A stretch of 64,000 nucleotides of DNA from Ampullaceana balthica (taxonomy: Eukaryota; Mollusca; Gastropoda; Lymnaeidae): the NCBI GenBank assembly GCA_944989445.1, contig CALYLW010001013.1:121249-185248 (forward strand). The letters run 5' to 3'. Numbering within the stretch: the stretch's first letter is position 1; every line of letters begins with the position of its first letter. This document shows, one piece after another, positions 31,961-43,374 of this stretch. The notes beneath the pieces were generated by a model, which was given only the letters and a program-made list of their open reading frames with translations, did no database searches and was not told the DNA's origin. A program made the translations under genes and the position numbers.

Positions 31961-32715
31961 TCATTTTTCTAGACTACACAATAGACACTCAATTGATATC
32001 TCATATTGACTACAAAATAGACGCTCAATTGATATCTCATATTGGCTGTTGTTCGTCCGTCGTGGTCGACGATGACCACTCTCATCATATTTGCTGGGCC
32101 GCCACATGTGTCCTCTGGTGTCTTTTATTAACCCTATTTTGGCACGAAAAAGGCGTCCGCATGTCGGACAAGAGATGGATGCGGTCCCTTCAAGAGGGTT
32201 TTGGATACGTTCCTTTCTGGCTTGGCGTTTTAACTTGGCATCCTGTTGTCTATTAGCTTCACAGACAGCTGCGCCATTCCATATCATAGAGCGCCAGTGG
32301 GCTCGGTTACTGGCTGCTGCTTCCCAGGAGTCATGTCCGATGTCTAAGGCCTTCAGAGCAGTTTTAAGTGCATTCTTGTAGCGCTTATGTGGACCTCCGC
32401 GTGCTCTATGCCCTTCTGTAAGCTCACCATTGAAGAGCCTCTTGAGTAGGCGATGGTCGGGCATGCAAACTAGATACCCCGCCCAGCGTAGTTGGCTTTG
32501 CATGAGGCTAGTGTGGATGCTGGGGAGTCCTTACCTGGCTAATATTTCGGTGTCTGGAACTTTTTCCTGCCATTTTGTATTGAGAATTTTTCTAAGGCTT
32601 TTGGTGTGGAAGTGGTTCAGCAACCTCGCATGGCGTTGATATACAGTCCAAGTTTCACATGCATATAATAAGGTGGGGAGCACTACAGCTCTGTATAATT
32701 TTAGTTTTGGTTAGG
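31961..32715 (-). pseudogene. Non-LTR retrotransposon ORF2 C-terminal end
   Basis: In minus sense the frame opens KLYRAVVLPTLLYACETWTV, continues LRKILNTKWQEKVPDTEILA, meets a TAA at 32531-32533, then runs on through SLMQSQLRWAGYLV, TEGHRARGGPHKRYKNALKT and SWEAAASNRAHWRSM. It ends with a zinc-finger-like CPTC...RAKIGLIKDTRGH. Compared with 5800-6030, the first zinc-binding His is replaced (KD for SH). The 3' tail matches that element (GTCGACCACGACGGACGAAC, then AAC). One stop codon and a 5' truncation make it inactive. Confidence 0.85.
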
Positions 32716-33080
32716 GGAATCAGTACCCAAACAAAACTAAAAGTATACAGAAATTAATGTGTTACCTAATGAGTAAATGAGTAGATCTTAACAAAACTTT
32801 GCATAACAAAACTTGGTAGCCCATATTAAAATGCTATAGGGCACTTAATTCCTAATGGCCACTGCTTCAGAGCATGGGCCCAAATTACATTTTTTCTTAA
32901 ACGTTTAATATTTTATTCCCCAATTCAATTATTGTAGATCTTGACAAATAATGGTAAATGTATCCATTATTATCCATATTGTAATGAACAGGTGTTTGAA
33001 CTTCATGTCTTGCCCTGAATGGGCCCTGGGGCCCTTAATGTCATTGTTGCTTATATGCGTTGATCAAAATAACATGTATG
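32716..33080 (+). repeat. Dispersed repeat shared with the Helitron at 50147
   Basis: Blocks in common with 50340-50620: ACTTGGTAGCC, AATGCTATAGGGCACTTAAT, TCCTAATG, GGGCCCAAA, ATAAACGTTTAA / TTAAACGTTTAA, CAATTATT, AACAGGT and TGCTTATATG. It is probably an internal piece of the same Helitron-like family without its ends. Confidence 0.6.
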
Positions 33081-34198
33081 TCTTAATTAAAATACACAAA
33101 CAAACATTTTATTAACTAAAAAAAGGATGAGAGGGAAAATTAACATTCATGATTTTCATGACTATGTTTCAAAATTTAAACACATTTTGGTATTGATAAC
33201 ATAGGCGTGTTTGATTTTGTTCAAATCATTGTTAGTGTTTAAGCTTTGCCGTATAATTAGCAAAATTATTGTTTGGGCGCTAATGTTTTTCACATCTAAA
33301 CATAAACTCAACGATGTTCATCGAAGTCAATTGTGATATCAATAATTATATTACGTACCAAACCTGATTGGTTTATTTATAAAGAGTTTCTCTGTGAGTT
33401 CATAACTTTTGAATGATAACATGATGGAGAATATAGAAATGAAAAAAACAAATATCATATTTTGTGTTTTATAAATTAGATTTCAACATATTTATTAATT
33501 TGTATATAAATTGTACATAATTCTTAATTCAACAATTAATATAACTCATACAAGAAATAAAATTCAATCACATAAAAATGTTTCAATTGTCAATTTCGCC
33601 CTATAAGCCAAATCTTCAGAGCTGTAAGTTTAGCACATTGTTTTGGTTACAAGGATGTTTATGTTCAATTTCACACAGATCACGTGATTGACAAAATGGT
33701 TTAGTTAAACGACACCAAGGACGTGTTTTGTTATTGTTATTAAGAGAAAGTTCATACATTCCCAAATATGTTCAATCTCACAAGTAACTTGTTTGTGCCG
33801 CCTGTAGATTAACATGTGTTTCATATTGAGAAATTGTGAAGGGACAACTGTGTCGTAACTTGCCTTTAAAGTTTTGCTCTTATAGTTTGACCTGAAAATT
33901 TACTGGTGCATTTTCCAGAATGTATGAAACAGGTAAGTATGACATTGCTTAAAAAATCAAATGTTAAATATTAATCATTCAGATTTCATCAGTTCAAATG
34001 ACGTCAAATTTTCAATTGACCAGTAGCAATCAATGTATTCTTCAAGATATAATCTGAAGAGAGGTAATTGATCAAATGTTATAGAGAGACTAATCACATT
34101 GAAATTACACACACCAAATCTGACTTTTGAATACAACTAAAATACATTACAATTTAAACATTATCCATTACTTTCAAGTTTAATCTGTTTCAGCTGTA
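33081..34198. other. AT-rich intergenic DNA, nothing recognised
   Basis: About 1.1 kb without element ends, repeats or frames that I can support. Confidence 0.5.
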
Positions 34199-34375
34199 TT
34201 CAATACTTATGTGTCTGTCTTATCGAAACTGATATGTGTACTTGGTGCTTAATCATTCGATACTTATGTGTCTGTCTTGTCTAAACTGATATGTGTACTT
34301 GGGACCTAATATTTCGATACTTATGTGTCTGTCTTGTCTAAACTGGTATGCGTACTTGGGGCCTAATACTCTTAG
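34199..34375. repeat. ~57-bp tandem repeat, three copies
   Basis: The unit begins ATACTTATGTGTCTGTCTTG, then TCTAAACTGATATGTGTACT and TGG. Confidence 0.9.
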
Positions 34376-34425
34376 TTCTTTAACTTAATTAATTGCGAGA
34401 ATATTCTTTACATTAAACTAGGGCT

Positions 34426-34452
34426 GCGGTAATTAACGATTAAATACGTTTA
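34426..34452 (+). mobile_element. Solo hAT terminus
   Basis: TAGGGCTGCGGTAATTAACG ATTAAA matches the left end of the hAT at 40025. It is cut off where family C sequence starts at about 34446. Confidence 0.6.
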
Positions 34453-34830
34453 TTCTCAAATTTAACTTATTGCTAGTGTACCTCGCCCCGTCCAATGTTC
34501 CCTTAGAACTTATAAAGCTCTGTACAACTCTTTACTTATTTTTATGATTTATTGATTTCTGGACATAACGCTTTATCTTTTTTTTTAATGTGTAATAAAA
34601 CTGCAATTAGTTGTGCTTCACTTGTTCGCTAACGAAAGCATTTTAGCGACACGTGGGTTGTTTAGTAGCGTACTATCATGCTGAGGTATAACACGTTTCT
34701 GTGACATATTAAGTATAAACTTCGATTATACAACAAAGGCTAGTTTATTATACGATATATATCGACTACAAGTTAGTAATTTTTTACGAATTTCGCCATT
34801 AACCAGTGAAATGAGTTTGTAATGGAATAA
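34446..34830 (+). repeat. Family C repeat, copy 2
   Basis: It follows copy 1 through TTATTCTCAAATTTAACTTA, TACAACTCTTTACTTATTTT, TTTAGTAGCGTAC and ACGATATATATCGAC. The palindrome module end is not present. Confidence 0.65.
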
Positions 34831-35682
34831 ACCAATAAAATGGAGTTTTGATGGCATACTCCAGTGAAATTATCTTGTTAACGGCATACACCCGTGTAAT
34901 AATTTTTTTTTAAATTCGACTACTAGCCTGTTCACACTTCCACATTTTGATTTTTTTTTAATGATGCAATATATTCCATTGAGAACCATACAGCTAGACC
35001 AAATAAATGTAGCATTCCAGTCAAATTTCAAACACTTCTTGTTTTTAACTTGTTCAATTTTTCATGAAAAAAATTGAAGTTAATGATATGCCTATAATTT
35101 CCTATATTAAAGAACGAATTAAAGTGTTGACACTTTACAAACGAAAATATGTTTCCTCCAACATCAGACGAACGGTGGTGCGGCTGTAATGATCCACAAA
35201 CAAACAAAAATATGTAAGAATGTTAAAAAATAATATGTTTTCGACTATTTAATCAGATGGTTAAAAGAAGATCATAAGATCAAAGAATGCTATGAAATGT
35301 TATTATAAAAAAAATCAAAATATCATAAATTGATTAAACTAAATTATAATGTATATTATAAACTGTTTTGAAACAGTTAACTAAAATAATAAAATATTTC
35401 CAAAAAAGTTATTTTTAAAAAGATATAAGAATTAGAGATGCAACGCTAAAGGACAGAAAGAACTCGCTATAAATCAATATTGGCACATGACGACATAAGT
35501 TTTCTTTTTCTCAGCCATTTGAAAAGAAATTATAATTATTTGCAAAAATAAAATGTTGTTTACATGAATATATATAAATATATATTTATATATGTAATTA
35601 TTAAAGCCTGTGATACTTTAGTAAACCGCATTCTCACCTGTTTATGTACTAAAAGTATATAATATAGCAATTACAGGCATAA
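34831..35682. other. AT-rich intergenic DNA
   Basis: Nothing recognised. It includes a short inverted AT run (ATATATAAATATATATTTATATAT) near 35567-35595. Confidence 0.5.
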
Positions 35683-36288
35683 TTATAATAGTAGTCTCGC
35701 CAACTTATCGACCCACTGTGGCTCGCCACTGTGCCCAGTGATATACTGAAGGGCTACTTTTCCGCCTCGTGCTAGGATTTCACCTACTGTCTCACTGAGC
35801 GATTTCATCTCCAGAGAGGATCGACACACAGTCTCCAGCGAAAACCGTGAGTCGGTGAAGACTACGATGGTCTGGAAAACCTTTCTTCTTGCTAGACGTC
35901 GGTGAACTTCCTTCAATCCCCTGCAAATCGCCTCCAGTTCGGCGTCATGACTACTGTATGCAGCTCCACACGGCCTTGACAGTTCAATACTGTCAGGTCC
36001 AGGTTGGGGGTATTGAATTAGTACTCCGTATCCACTTCTGCCATCCTTGAAACGTGAGTTGCCCGTGAAGACTTTTACCACTCTGTCGCCATAAGCCTTG
36101 ATTGACTTCTGAGTCTCGTTTCGCTGGAGCTCAACCGGACTGGCTTTCGTCACCGTTGTATTTGCCCGTGTCAAACGTAGTTCAGGCAAGTCAAAGCTTT
36201 CATGTGGCCCTCGAGCAGGTACCAGTCGCATTCGTTCCCTGTGCATGGGTATGGGGACTAAGTCTTCTAGTTCGTGGACCGTATCCAT
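35683..36288 (-). pseudogene. LINE RNase H domain fragment
   Basis: The open frame of 201 codons, clearly richer in GC than its surroundings, carries an RNase H fold: VVKVFTGNSRF, then GYGVLIQYP, CGAAYSSHDAELEAICRGLK, IVVFTDSRFSLETV, then GGKVALQYITGHSG and VDKLARLL. Acidic residues E (AELEAI) and D (FTDSR) are present, as is a late D (WVDKLA). The first catalytic D is replaced: VFTGNS stands where relatives have FTDGS. Non-LTR elements of the Jockey/I groups place such a domain after the reverse transcriptase; here the transcriptase is absent. It appears truncated at both ends, and no tail or target duplication is visible. Confidence 0.8.
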
Positions 36289-37106
36289 GAAGGATGGACG
36301 ATTACTAAATTAGTCGACCTACCACCCCAATAGGATCATGGATCTCATGAAGTTAGTTTTTTAGCTATGTAATAACGAAAGCATCGATGTAAAGCGTGCT
36401 ACTCAAAATATTTGAAAATAAAAATGTTTAAAGCACTATTTATATAAAAGCTTTAAGATAGCTATACTATTTGTTCAACAAAAGATAAAAAATAGTTTAG
36501 CACATAAATTATTTCCCTTGAATATGACTATTGCATAATATATTTATTTTAAGGGAAGTCTACATGAAAAAAAAAGAAAATAAAGATCTCAGGCAAAAAG
36601 AACGAAAGTGATAACTGGTACGCTATCAGGATAAAATAATTAATTCATTACTCTATTTTTAATTAAAAATTAATCATCGGGTCATCGGGTTGGAGCTGAG
36701 CTGAACCTTCGTAAGGTTACGAAATTGTTTTTTCTTGAACAAGTCCAATAATTCATCAACACGAATATACGTAGACAAGAAACAACAAATAGCGAATAGG
36801 AACATTCCTATTAATATACCTGGATTAACATATTGAATTTTATCTTTTGTTAAATTTTTATGAAATATATTTCTTCTTTTCAGCGTCCTACCAGAGATAG
36901 AAATAGGAGCATGTTGATATTTTTTTATGTGAAAGTGGTTTTCATTTGACATATATGATTTATTCAAGGCTTCTTGCAAAACAGCTTATAAAAAGCTGCC
37001 TCAGTTACAATATAATGTAATAGTTTCACTTACGTATAATATGTTTTTATAAAAAAAAATAAAGTCTATTAAAAATAATTGTAAAAATTAGCAATCAATA
37101 ATAAGT
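36289..37106. other. AT-rich intergenic DNA
   Basis: A 101-codon frame on the minus strand (36674-36979) has one hydrophobic stretch but no recognisable family; I do not call it a gene. Confidence 0.45.
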
Positions 37107-37200
37107 CAGAATTATTTTCTTCTGTTTAGTCCACTTATAAAAACGTGGTTTTTAAAAATCAATTTTTTTACCTTTATTTATTTTATTCTTTTTAATCCAC
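37107..37200 (+). repeat. Family E partial copy
   Basis: ATTATTTTCTTCTGTTTAGT, CCACTTATAAAAACGTGG and TTTTTAAAAATC match 330-391 and 510-571. Confidence 0.7.
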
Positions 37201-37267
37201 TCTCGTCCTGAATGTTCAATATTAATTCCCTTGTCAAGTTTTTCTTTGAAATAATTATTATGTTTAA

Positions 37268-37385
37268 TCTATATATACATTAATAACCCGATGAAACATG
37301 TTGAGGTTATATTTAGTAGTTAGAAACATAAACGTTGAAACCTGTTGAGTTTATATTTAGTAGTTAGAAACATAAACGTTGAAAC
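37268..37385. repeat. 53-bp direct duplication
   Basis: GAAACCTGTTGAGTTTATAT, TTAGTAGTTAGAAACATAAA and CGTT occur twice in a row. Confidence 0.9.
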
Positions 37386-37599
37386 CATCATTTTGTTTAA
37401 CGTTAAAGCTGAAACACGTACAATGGTTTGACCTAAATGACATACTATACTACAATTCATCAACGCAAACCAATTTTTGTTTTAACATTTCAACAAAAAA
37501 ATTTCACAAAATCATGTCTATTATATTGTCATCTTATACTTATCTGAGTTAACAAAATATATGATTCTCTAATTTAATGAGAACATATATGTTATTTCA

Positions 37600-37975
37600 A
37601 TCATCGCTCGGGCAGGCCCAAGAAGCTCCCTGTCGCACGGCCCGGCAGCACACAGGTAGGCGACAAATTACACACGAAATTTGGACAAGCACATGAGGCG
37701 ACTAAATGACGAATGACCCACGCTAGAGTATAGCAATCACAGTTTATGATCGGCAAGTGAGGATGGTGCAGGGTTGGGGGCAGGTAACAACAACCGCATT
37801 GCACATATCTCCAGACCAAAAATGCGTCGTTGGTTCCTCGCCCCCCCCCTTTCGACGTCAACTCGCGTTATTCTCATTTCTTCGTTGTTGCTGTTTGTGT
37901 CCGTTCTTTCCCCCATTTCCCAGCACTATATTTAAGCAAGTCTACGTCATTTGCTACGCTGCGGATCGTATTTAG
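37600..37975 (+). repeat. Family D repeat, copy 2
   Basis: GC-richer than its surroundings. 37770-37975 aligns by eye with the reverse complement of 13715-13935. It is followed directly by family A sequence. No coding sequence I trust. Confidence 0.55.
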
Positions 37976-37977
37976 TT

Positions 37978-38475
37978 GTTAAACAAAACAACCTCGTAAA
38001 AACAAAGTTTTTGACAATAAATCCTTTATATATGAGACATAATTAAAAGTATTGATTATGTTCAAACGCGACAAATATTTACAGACTGACACCGAAATTA
38101 TCTCCCCTGGCCTTAAACCTTGGGGAAGGGGGTGTGGACATGGACGGGTGGCGTCAACGCGTTAACTCAACTCCTGGTGTAAACCACCTGGTTAAAACAC
38201 GAGATGTGTTCACCGATGGCTGGCGTGAAGTCAAGTGACCCGTAAAATGTAAACAATAGCGATTTCTACATATAGTTTTATATAGATAAACTAAAAATGC
38301 ATTAATTTAATTACGGTAATTTCCATAGACCTGAAATTTTGATACGATGAATGGTTAGGTAACACGGGTCTGTGAGCCAAATTTCATCTCGATGGCTTCA
38401 CGGGAAATGGGTCATTTTTTACTTTTGTTTTTCCGCCCGCCCATGAGATGGCGGTGAAGTTAATATAAGGGATTT
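37978..38475 (+). repeat. Family A, tandem copy 1
   Basis: Lead-in CTCGTAAAAACAAAGTTTTT, TCCTTTATATATGAGACATA, ATTATGTTCAAACGCGACAA, core ACCTGAAATTTTGATACGAT, and end TTAATATAAGGGATTTAATA. The middle (about 38100-38230) is more diverged than in other copies. Confidence 0.75.
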
Positions 38476-38984
38476 AATAAAACAAACCCTTAAAAACAAA
38501 GTTTTGGACTATAAATCCCTTATATAGTAGATATAACTAAAAGTATTGATTATGTTCAAACGCGACAAATATTTACATACTGAATCTGTCTTAACTCCCC
38601 TTTGCTTTATAACCCGGGGGTGGGGGTGGGAGAGGGGAAAGGTCTGTTCACCGATCGCTGGACCGAGCTCAGCGTGACACGTAAAATCTGAACAAAGGCA
38701 CGCCGGTACATCGCGTCAACGCGAGAACTGACCTGTAACGTGAAAAAAAAATCAAACTGTGACATTGAATTACATACCTCATATTGAGCTAAACTAAAAA
38801 TGCATTAATTTGATTACGGTAAGTTCGATCGATCTGAAATTTTGATACGATGCATTGGTACGTGACACGGGTCCATGTGCCTAATTTCAGCTCGATGGCT
38901 TCACGGGAAGAGGGTCATTTTTTACTTTTGTTTTTTCCGCCCGCCCAAGACAGAGACGTCGGTGAAGTTAATATAAGGGATTTA
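38476..38984 (+). repeat. Family A, tandem copy 2
   Basis: It follows head to tail on the previous copy and shares all landmarks, including TTATAACCCGGGGGTGGGGG, GAGCTCAGCGTGACACGTAA and GATCGATCTGAAATTTTGAT, ending TTAATATAAGGGATTTA. It is the best reference copy in the window. Confidence 0.8.
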
Positions 38985-39393
38985 AAAATACAAAGTGACT
39001 CACTGAGTGAGCATGCTTTTCCTCTGAACTCACGTTTAAGGTCTTTGTATAGGCCATAACCTTACTCAGATGAATGCCTCTCGTAAGGGTAGAAGCAAAC
39101 GAAGAACTATCGTTATGGTAGAGGCAAATAAAGACCTATTTTAAGGATAGAAGCAGACAAAGACCTATCGTGAGAAATTTATCACTGTGTTTATACATTA
39201 ACTCATTCAATGCTCAGTTACTTGGTCCATATGAAATACTTACCACTGTGTGTGAATTTATGATGGATATACAGATTAAAATATATTTGTAAAAAATTTC
39301 TTTAAAAAAATCATTACGGTGAAATTTATTTCGGATGTTAATTGCAAATTTTTATTTATTCTCGTACTTTCACATCGTATATTATTTTTTTTC
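38985..39393. repeat. Spacer with a degenerate ~40-bp repeat
   Basis: 39065-39180 holds three imperfect units of the form AAGGGTAGAAGCAAACGAAG AACTATCGT. The rest is unassigned. Confidence 0.55.
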
Positions 39394-39650
39394 AGCGGCT
39401 CCTAGCCTGTGGGTCGCGACCCCCAAAAGGCGGTCGCGTCTTATTTTCTAGGGGTTGCCAAATGTCAACTAAAGAAAATCACTATAATGCTAATTTGTTA
39501 TACTTTTTAAAAAACAAAAAGAAAACTTTATTGAAAATGACTTATTTAAATTTACATTATCGCTTTTAAAGGAAAAACCTGGACAAGGTTCAAAAATGTA
39601 GTTCAATGTTGAGAATCCTAGTGCTGTCAGCACAGGCCCAAGACCATAAT
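39394..39650. mobile_element. hAT left end, right end not found
   Basis: CAGCGGCTCCTAGCCTGTGG GTCGCGACCCCC strongly resembles the hAT terminus that starts CAGTGGTTCTCAACCTGTGG. No matching right terminus or transposase was recognised. The end AATCCTAGTGCTGTCAGCAC at about 39607-39627 resembles the right end of the MITE at 30845-30992. Confidence 0.55.
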
Positions 39651-39872
39651 AATCACTTGTCTGTTTATGGTAGGCCATTGATAGACCTGTCAAACATAAT
39701 TTAACATTTATGCAGACAACAATCACGTCACAATATATTTCTTTCAATATTTATCTTTTTAATAAAGTTGTAAATAAGTTGTTTTCATTTTTTTTGAATA
39801 AGATGTCATATATAAATGAATATTTTGGCTGTAAATTTCAACTACATGATTATGATGTGTATTTAATAAATA

Positions 39873-39982
39873 GAAGTAAAAAAAGAATTTTAAAAACCAC
39901 GTTTTTAGAAGCGGACTAAAAAGAAGAAAATAATTTAAAACTTCTTAATTCAAGTACTTCGATTTAATATGACTAAAAACTA
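39873..39982 (-). repeat. Family E copy, reverse orientation
   Basis: It matches 66-172: AAAAACCACGTTTTTAGAAG, GGACTAAAAAGAAGAAAATA and TTTAATATGACTAAAAAC. Confidence 0.75.
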
Positions 39983-41085
39983 ACACATAAAACTACCTAT
40001 CCCAACATACCTAAACAAATAAACTAGGGCTGCGAAAATTAACGATTAATTTTTTGATTAATCGTTACAATATTTTATCGATTAAATTATTTTTAACGAT
40101 AACCGACCCATCACTTAAAAGTTATTGGAAGTCAAAAGGTTTTTTAAAAAAAAATAAAAAATAGCGGTCGTTAAATAATAAATTTCCTTACGATTACACG
40201 AACATTTTGGTTTTAAATTATTGACTGACGGGAATTTTCAAAATGTTGATAAAGTTTGCCTACCATGGTTCTAACACATCGCCTTGTCATCAAACCAAAT
40301 TAAAAGCATATTAAGCTAATAGCAGTAATGGAGTCTGACTTAGAGACAGAAAATGACGACAGCCCTTCTGATGAATTACTGCGTTGCAAAATGGAGATGA
40401 GAGTTCCTGAAACCATTAACCCTCTACACTGGTGGCAACTTAATGAAACCGATATCCGATAATGTCATTCCTTGCCAAGACCGTTTTTTGCATACCTCAG
40501 TTCCAAATGAATGATTGTTCAGCTCGGCTGGTTATGTTGTCAATTAGACCCGCTCATCACTTGAATCAAATAATGTCAACACAATTGTATTTTTGCATAG
40601 TTGGTAAAAGATCACATGTAAAGGAGAAATTTAAGTGTTAGTTAGATTTTCAAAAAGAACATTTAATAAGTGTTACTTATGACAACTTAAATTTTAATTT
40701 TTGGCTTAAATCGAAATAAACGATTACTTAATCGTTAATTTTTCAAAAGTTAACGATTAAATTTAAATTAATCGTTATCGTCCCTAAATTAAACCCACCA
40801 CCTAATACTAACACAAAAACTACCCATCCCCACATACTTAAACAAATAAACCCATCACCTAATACTAACACAAAAACTATCTATCCCAACATACTTAAAC
40901 AAATAAACCCATCACCTAATACTAACACAAAAACTACCTATCCCAACATACTTAAACAAATAAACCCATCACCTAATACTAACACATAAAACTACCTATC
41001 CCAACATACTTAAACAAATAAACCCATTACCTAATACTAACACAAAAACTGCCTAACCCAACACACTTAAACAAATCTGCCAATG
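39977..41085. repeat. 57-bp satellite, about six units, interrupted by a hAT
   Basis: The unit is ACCCATCACCTAATACTAAC, ACAAAAACTACCTATCCCAA, CATACTTAAACAAATAA. One partial unit lies left of the hAT at 40025-40786, and the rest lie right of it (40787-41085). Units are highly similar, with C/A changes. Confidence 0.9.
40025..40786 (+). mobile_element. Internally deleted ZBED1-like hAT
   Basis: The ends TAGGGCTGCGAAAATTAACG and CGTTATCGTCCCTA are inverted. AAATAAAC (40017-40024) and AATTAAAC (40787-40794) form an 8-bp duplication with one change in the satellite. Inside, a remnant of the BED finger (YHGSNT then HQTK) at about 40265-40310 is followed directly by part of the C-terminal dimerisation domain (DELLRCKMEMRVPETINPLH, WWQLNE; about 40350-40445). 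The catalytic core has been deleted and stops follow. A sister copy is at 50640-51371. Confidence 0.87.
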
Positions 41086-42117
41086 ACCAATCCTCAAATA
41101 AGATAATGCATTTATCACATGTCATTTGAGAAATCAAAGATCTAAGGAAATATTTATGACGTCATTTACCAATAATTACCTTAATAGGAAAAGACAATGG
41201 TGATAATTTTATATGATTTTTTCCCCAATATGTTTTTATAAATTTTCTCTCTGAATAGCTGTTTTCTTAAGATTTTGATTATTACTTAAATAATAACACG
41301 TGTTTTATTATTTCATCTTATTTATCATATCGTCAAGGCCCCAAACACTATGTTTTAGAAGTGATCTACTTTATCATGGGAGATAATTCGATTTCCTATA
41401 TTGTTACGTGTTTTAAAATGTTAATAAATTATTTTAATTTAATTTCATTTAGTGGTGTAATTTTTAATTTGCTGTTTGATTTTTGTTTTTCGAAAGTTAA
41501 AAAATTGTGTAGTTTGATCATTTTTATTTTATATACCTTCTTAATTTACATTATTTTAATCGTACATTTTATGCATTTATAAAAATGTATATATTTGTCA
41601 ATTTCTTTTTTGAAAGAGAAACAAAGCAGTAGTCGGTTTGTAACTGCAAAGCGGCTATAGCCACTTATAACATACTAATTTTTTTTAAAAAATTGTTCTT
41701 TAAAACAAAAATCAATTAGTTTCGTTTTCGTGAGCTCTGAGGCTCAATATATCCATTTCGTGTAACTTAACCTATTGAATAAAATTATTATAGAACGAGC
41801 GCAATACCCGTGATTTGCTACGGGGTAAGAATAATAAAATTGTAAAAATATTTTGCTTTTGGGTCTCATATTCCCCTTAAAAACTTCGAGATGGGCATAA
41901 ACGCAAGACGATAGCGGAAAAGTGTTACAGTAACTCTATTTTTAATAAATAACGCTGGGCAGTCGACAAAATAAAAATCATGATGAATTTGATGGATGCT
42001 TATCCATGTTGGGGTTTCTGCTTTAATAACTCATGCTTTTCTGTAACTGCTCTAACAGAATAACAATGGTCCGCAACAGTTTCGTAGAACTAACGCGCAA
42101 TGACTCATTTTCTTTTC
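41086..42117. other. AT-rich intergenic DNA
   Basis: GAGCGCAATACCCGTGATTT GCTACGGGGT near 41798-41827 is a hairpin-like piece that resembles Helitron ends seen in other animals, but no boundary was found. The rest is unassigned. Confidence 0.45.
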
Positions 42118-42125
42118 ACATAAAT

Positions 42126-43303
42126 CAGTGTTGTCCAACCGAAAATCGTTCACGGCACACTAAACTGGTAAAAAATTTGCGCGGCACACCTCACAAAAAA
42201 AAAGAAATCAGTGTTTATTCAAAACATGTTTCATAATTAATGAAACACTTTCTTTGGAGCAGATGAGCTCAAAACGCGGCCTATTGCTGGATAAGCAAAC
42301 TCTCATTTCTCTGTCTATCATCTGCAGTCTTTCACGTTTGACGTATGCGAGCAGTTGCGCCTTTCCGCTGATGTCAGTACTTTCGTCGATTTGCATTGCC
42401 CATAGCTTTTGGATGTCGTCGGCTTCCGCAAAATGCTCTTTAATTTAATTGTCCGAATCTGTCGAAATGTCAGCAATCCGACTTCATTCGTCTGATGAGA
42501 CAGTGCAATCTTATTTATTTTTTCAACAGCGTTGGGTCCCAACTCCATAGTCTCAACTGCGATTCGTAAAGACGGCAATATGATTGTCTCAGCGTCCAAA
42601 CGAGATTTCTTTTGTTTGACCAAAAGATTCGCAATTTTATAGCTTGCTAACTGAGCATTGACAGGAATTGAGGAAAATTTCTTCATTATTTTTTTTATTG
42701 CTGCTGTAAGTTGGACCGAATGGATGCAAAATAACTTTTCGGCTTGTCTTTCAATCCTGGATGATTTGAGTTCAGATGCCGCTTCAGTTTACTGGGGATC
42801 ATGGACTGGTTGGACAATGCCATGCTACAATTAAGACAAACCGGAAGAGAAGGATCATTTGCACATTGTATGAAACCATACTCAAGATATTCCTCGTGAT
42901 ATTTCCGTTTGATAACATTCTTCTTGGATTTCGCAGCTCTCTCTCCATTTTGATGCTGGCTGGAATCCTTCTGGCTTCTCTTCAAAAAAATTATCCATAG
43001 CCGTCTGTAATTAAAAGTTTTTAAAAAAGTGAACAGCAGGAAAAGGGTTTTTATTTAGTTACAACAGATATTTATTCCCAATGGAGGAGAGACATTTTTT
43101 AGCTTTCAAGAGATTCTCACAACCAGAACAATACCAACATGAAACGTTTTTATTTAATTCTTTTTCGGTTAAAGATATTTTTTTACAAAACTTGAAGGTT
43201 CGAAAAGCCAAGCAATTTATGGTATTTTTGAAATCTTTCGCGGCATACTAAAATTTTCTCGCGGCACATTAGTGTGCCGCGGCACACCGGTTGGACAACA
43301 CTG
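42126..43303 (-). mobile_element. hAT element, internally deleted, BED finger preserved
   Basis: The ends CAGTGTTGTCCAACCG and CGGTTGGACAACACTG are perfect 16-bp inverted repeats. ACATAAAT is duplicated exactly (42118-42125 and 43304-43311). The minus strand encodes RKYHEEYLEYGFI, then a BED-type finger VCLNC...KLKRHLNSNH (42695-42985). After a stop, it continues LASYKIANLLVKQKKS and LPSLRIAVETMELG (42318-42686). After a frameshift come MQIDESTDISGKAQLLAYV and, directly, the C-terminal LQMIDREMRVCLSSNRPRFE (42208-42396). The catalytic middle is deleted, so it is inactive. The exact termini suggest a younger insertion than most here. Confidence 0.92.
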
Positions 43304-43374
43304 ACATAAATAATAATATAAAAAGATATTTACAAAACAATTGTTTTTGATAAATGTAAAAAGTTGAGGTTATA

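Noticed and set aside
36674..36979. 101-codon minus-strand frame with one hydrophobic segment
   Set aside because: No recognisable family, Lys/Asn/Ile-rich as expected of random AT-rich DNA, no splice or promoter support.
41361..41582. 73-codon hydrophobic frame
   Set aside because: Phe/Ile/Leu-rich composition follows from T-rich sequence; no family resemblance.
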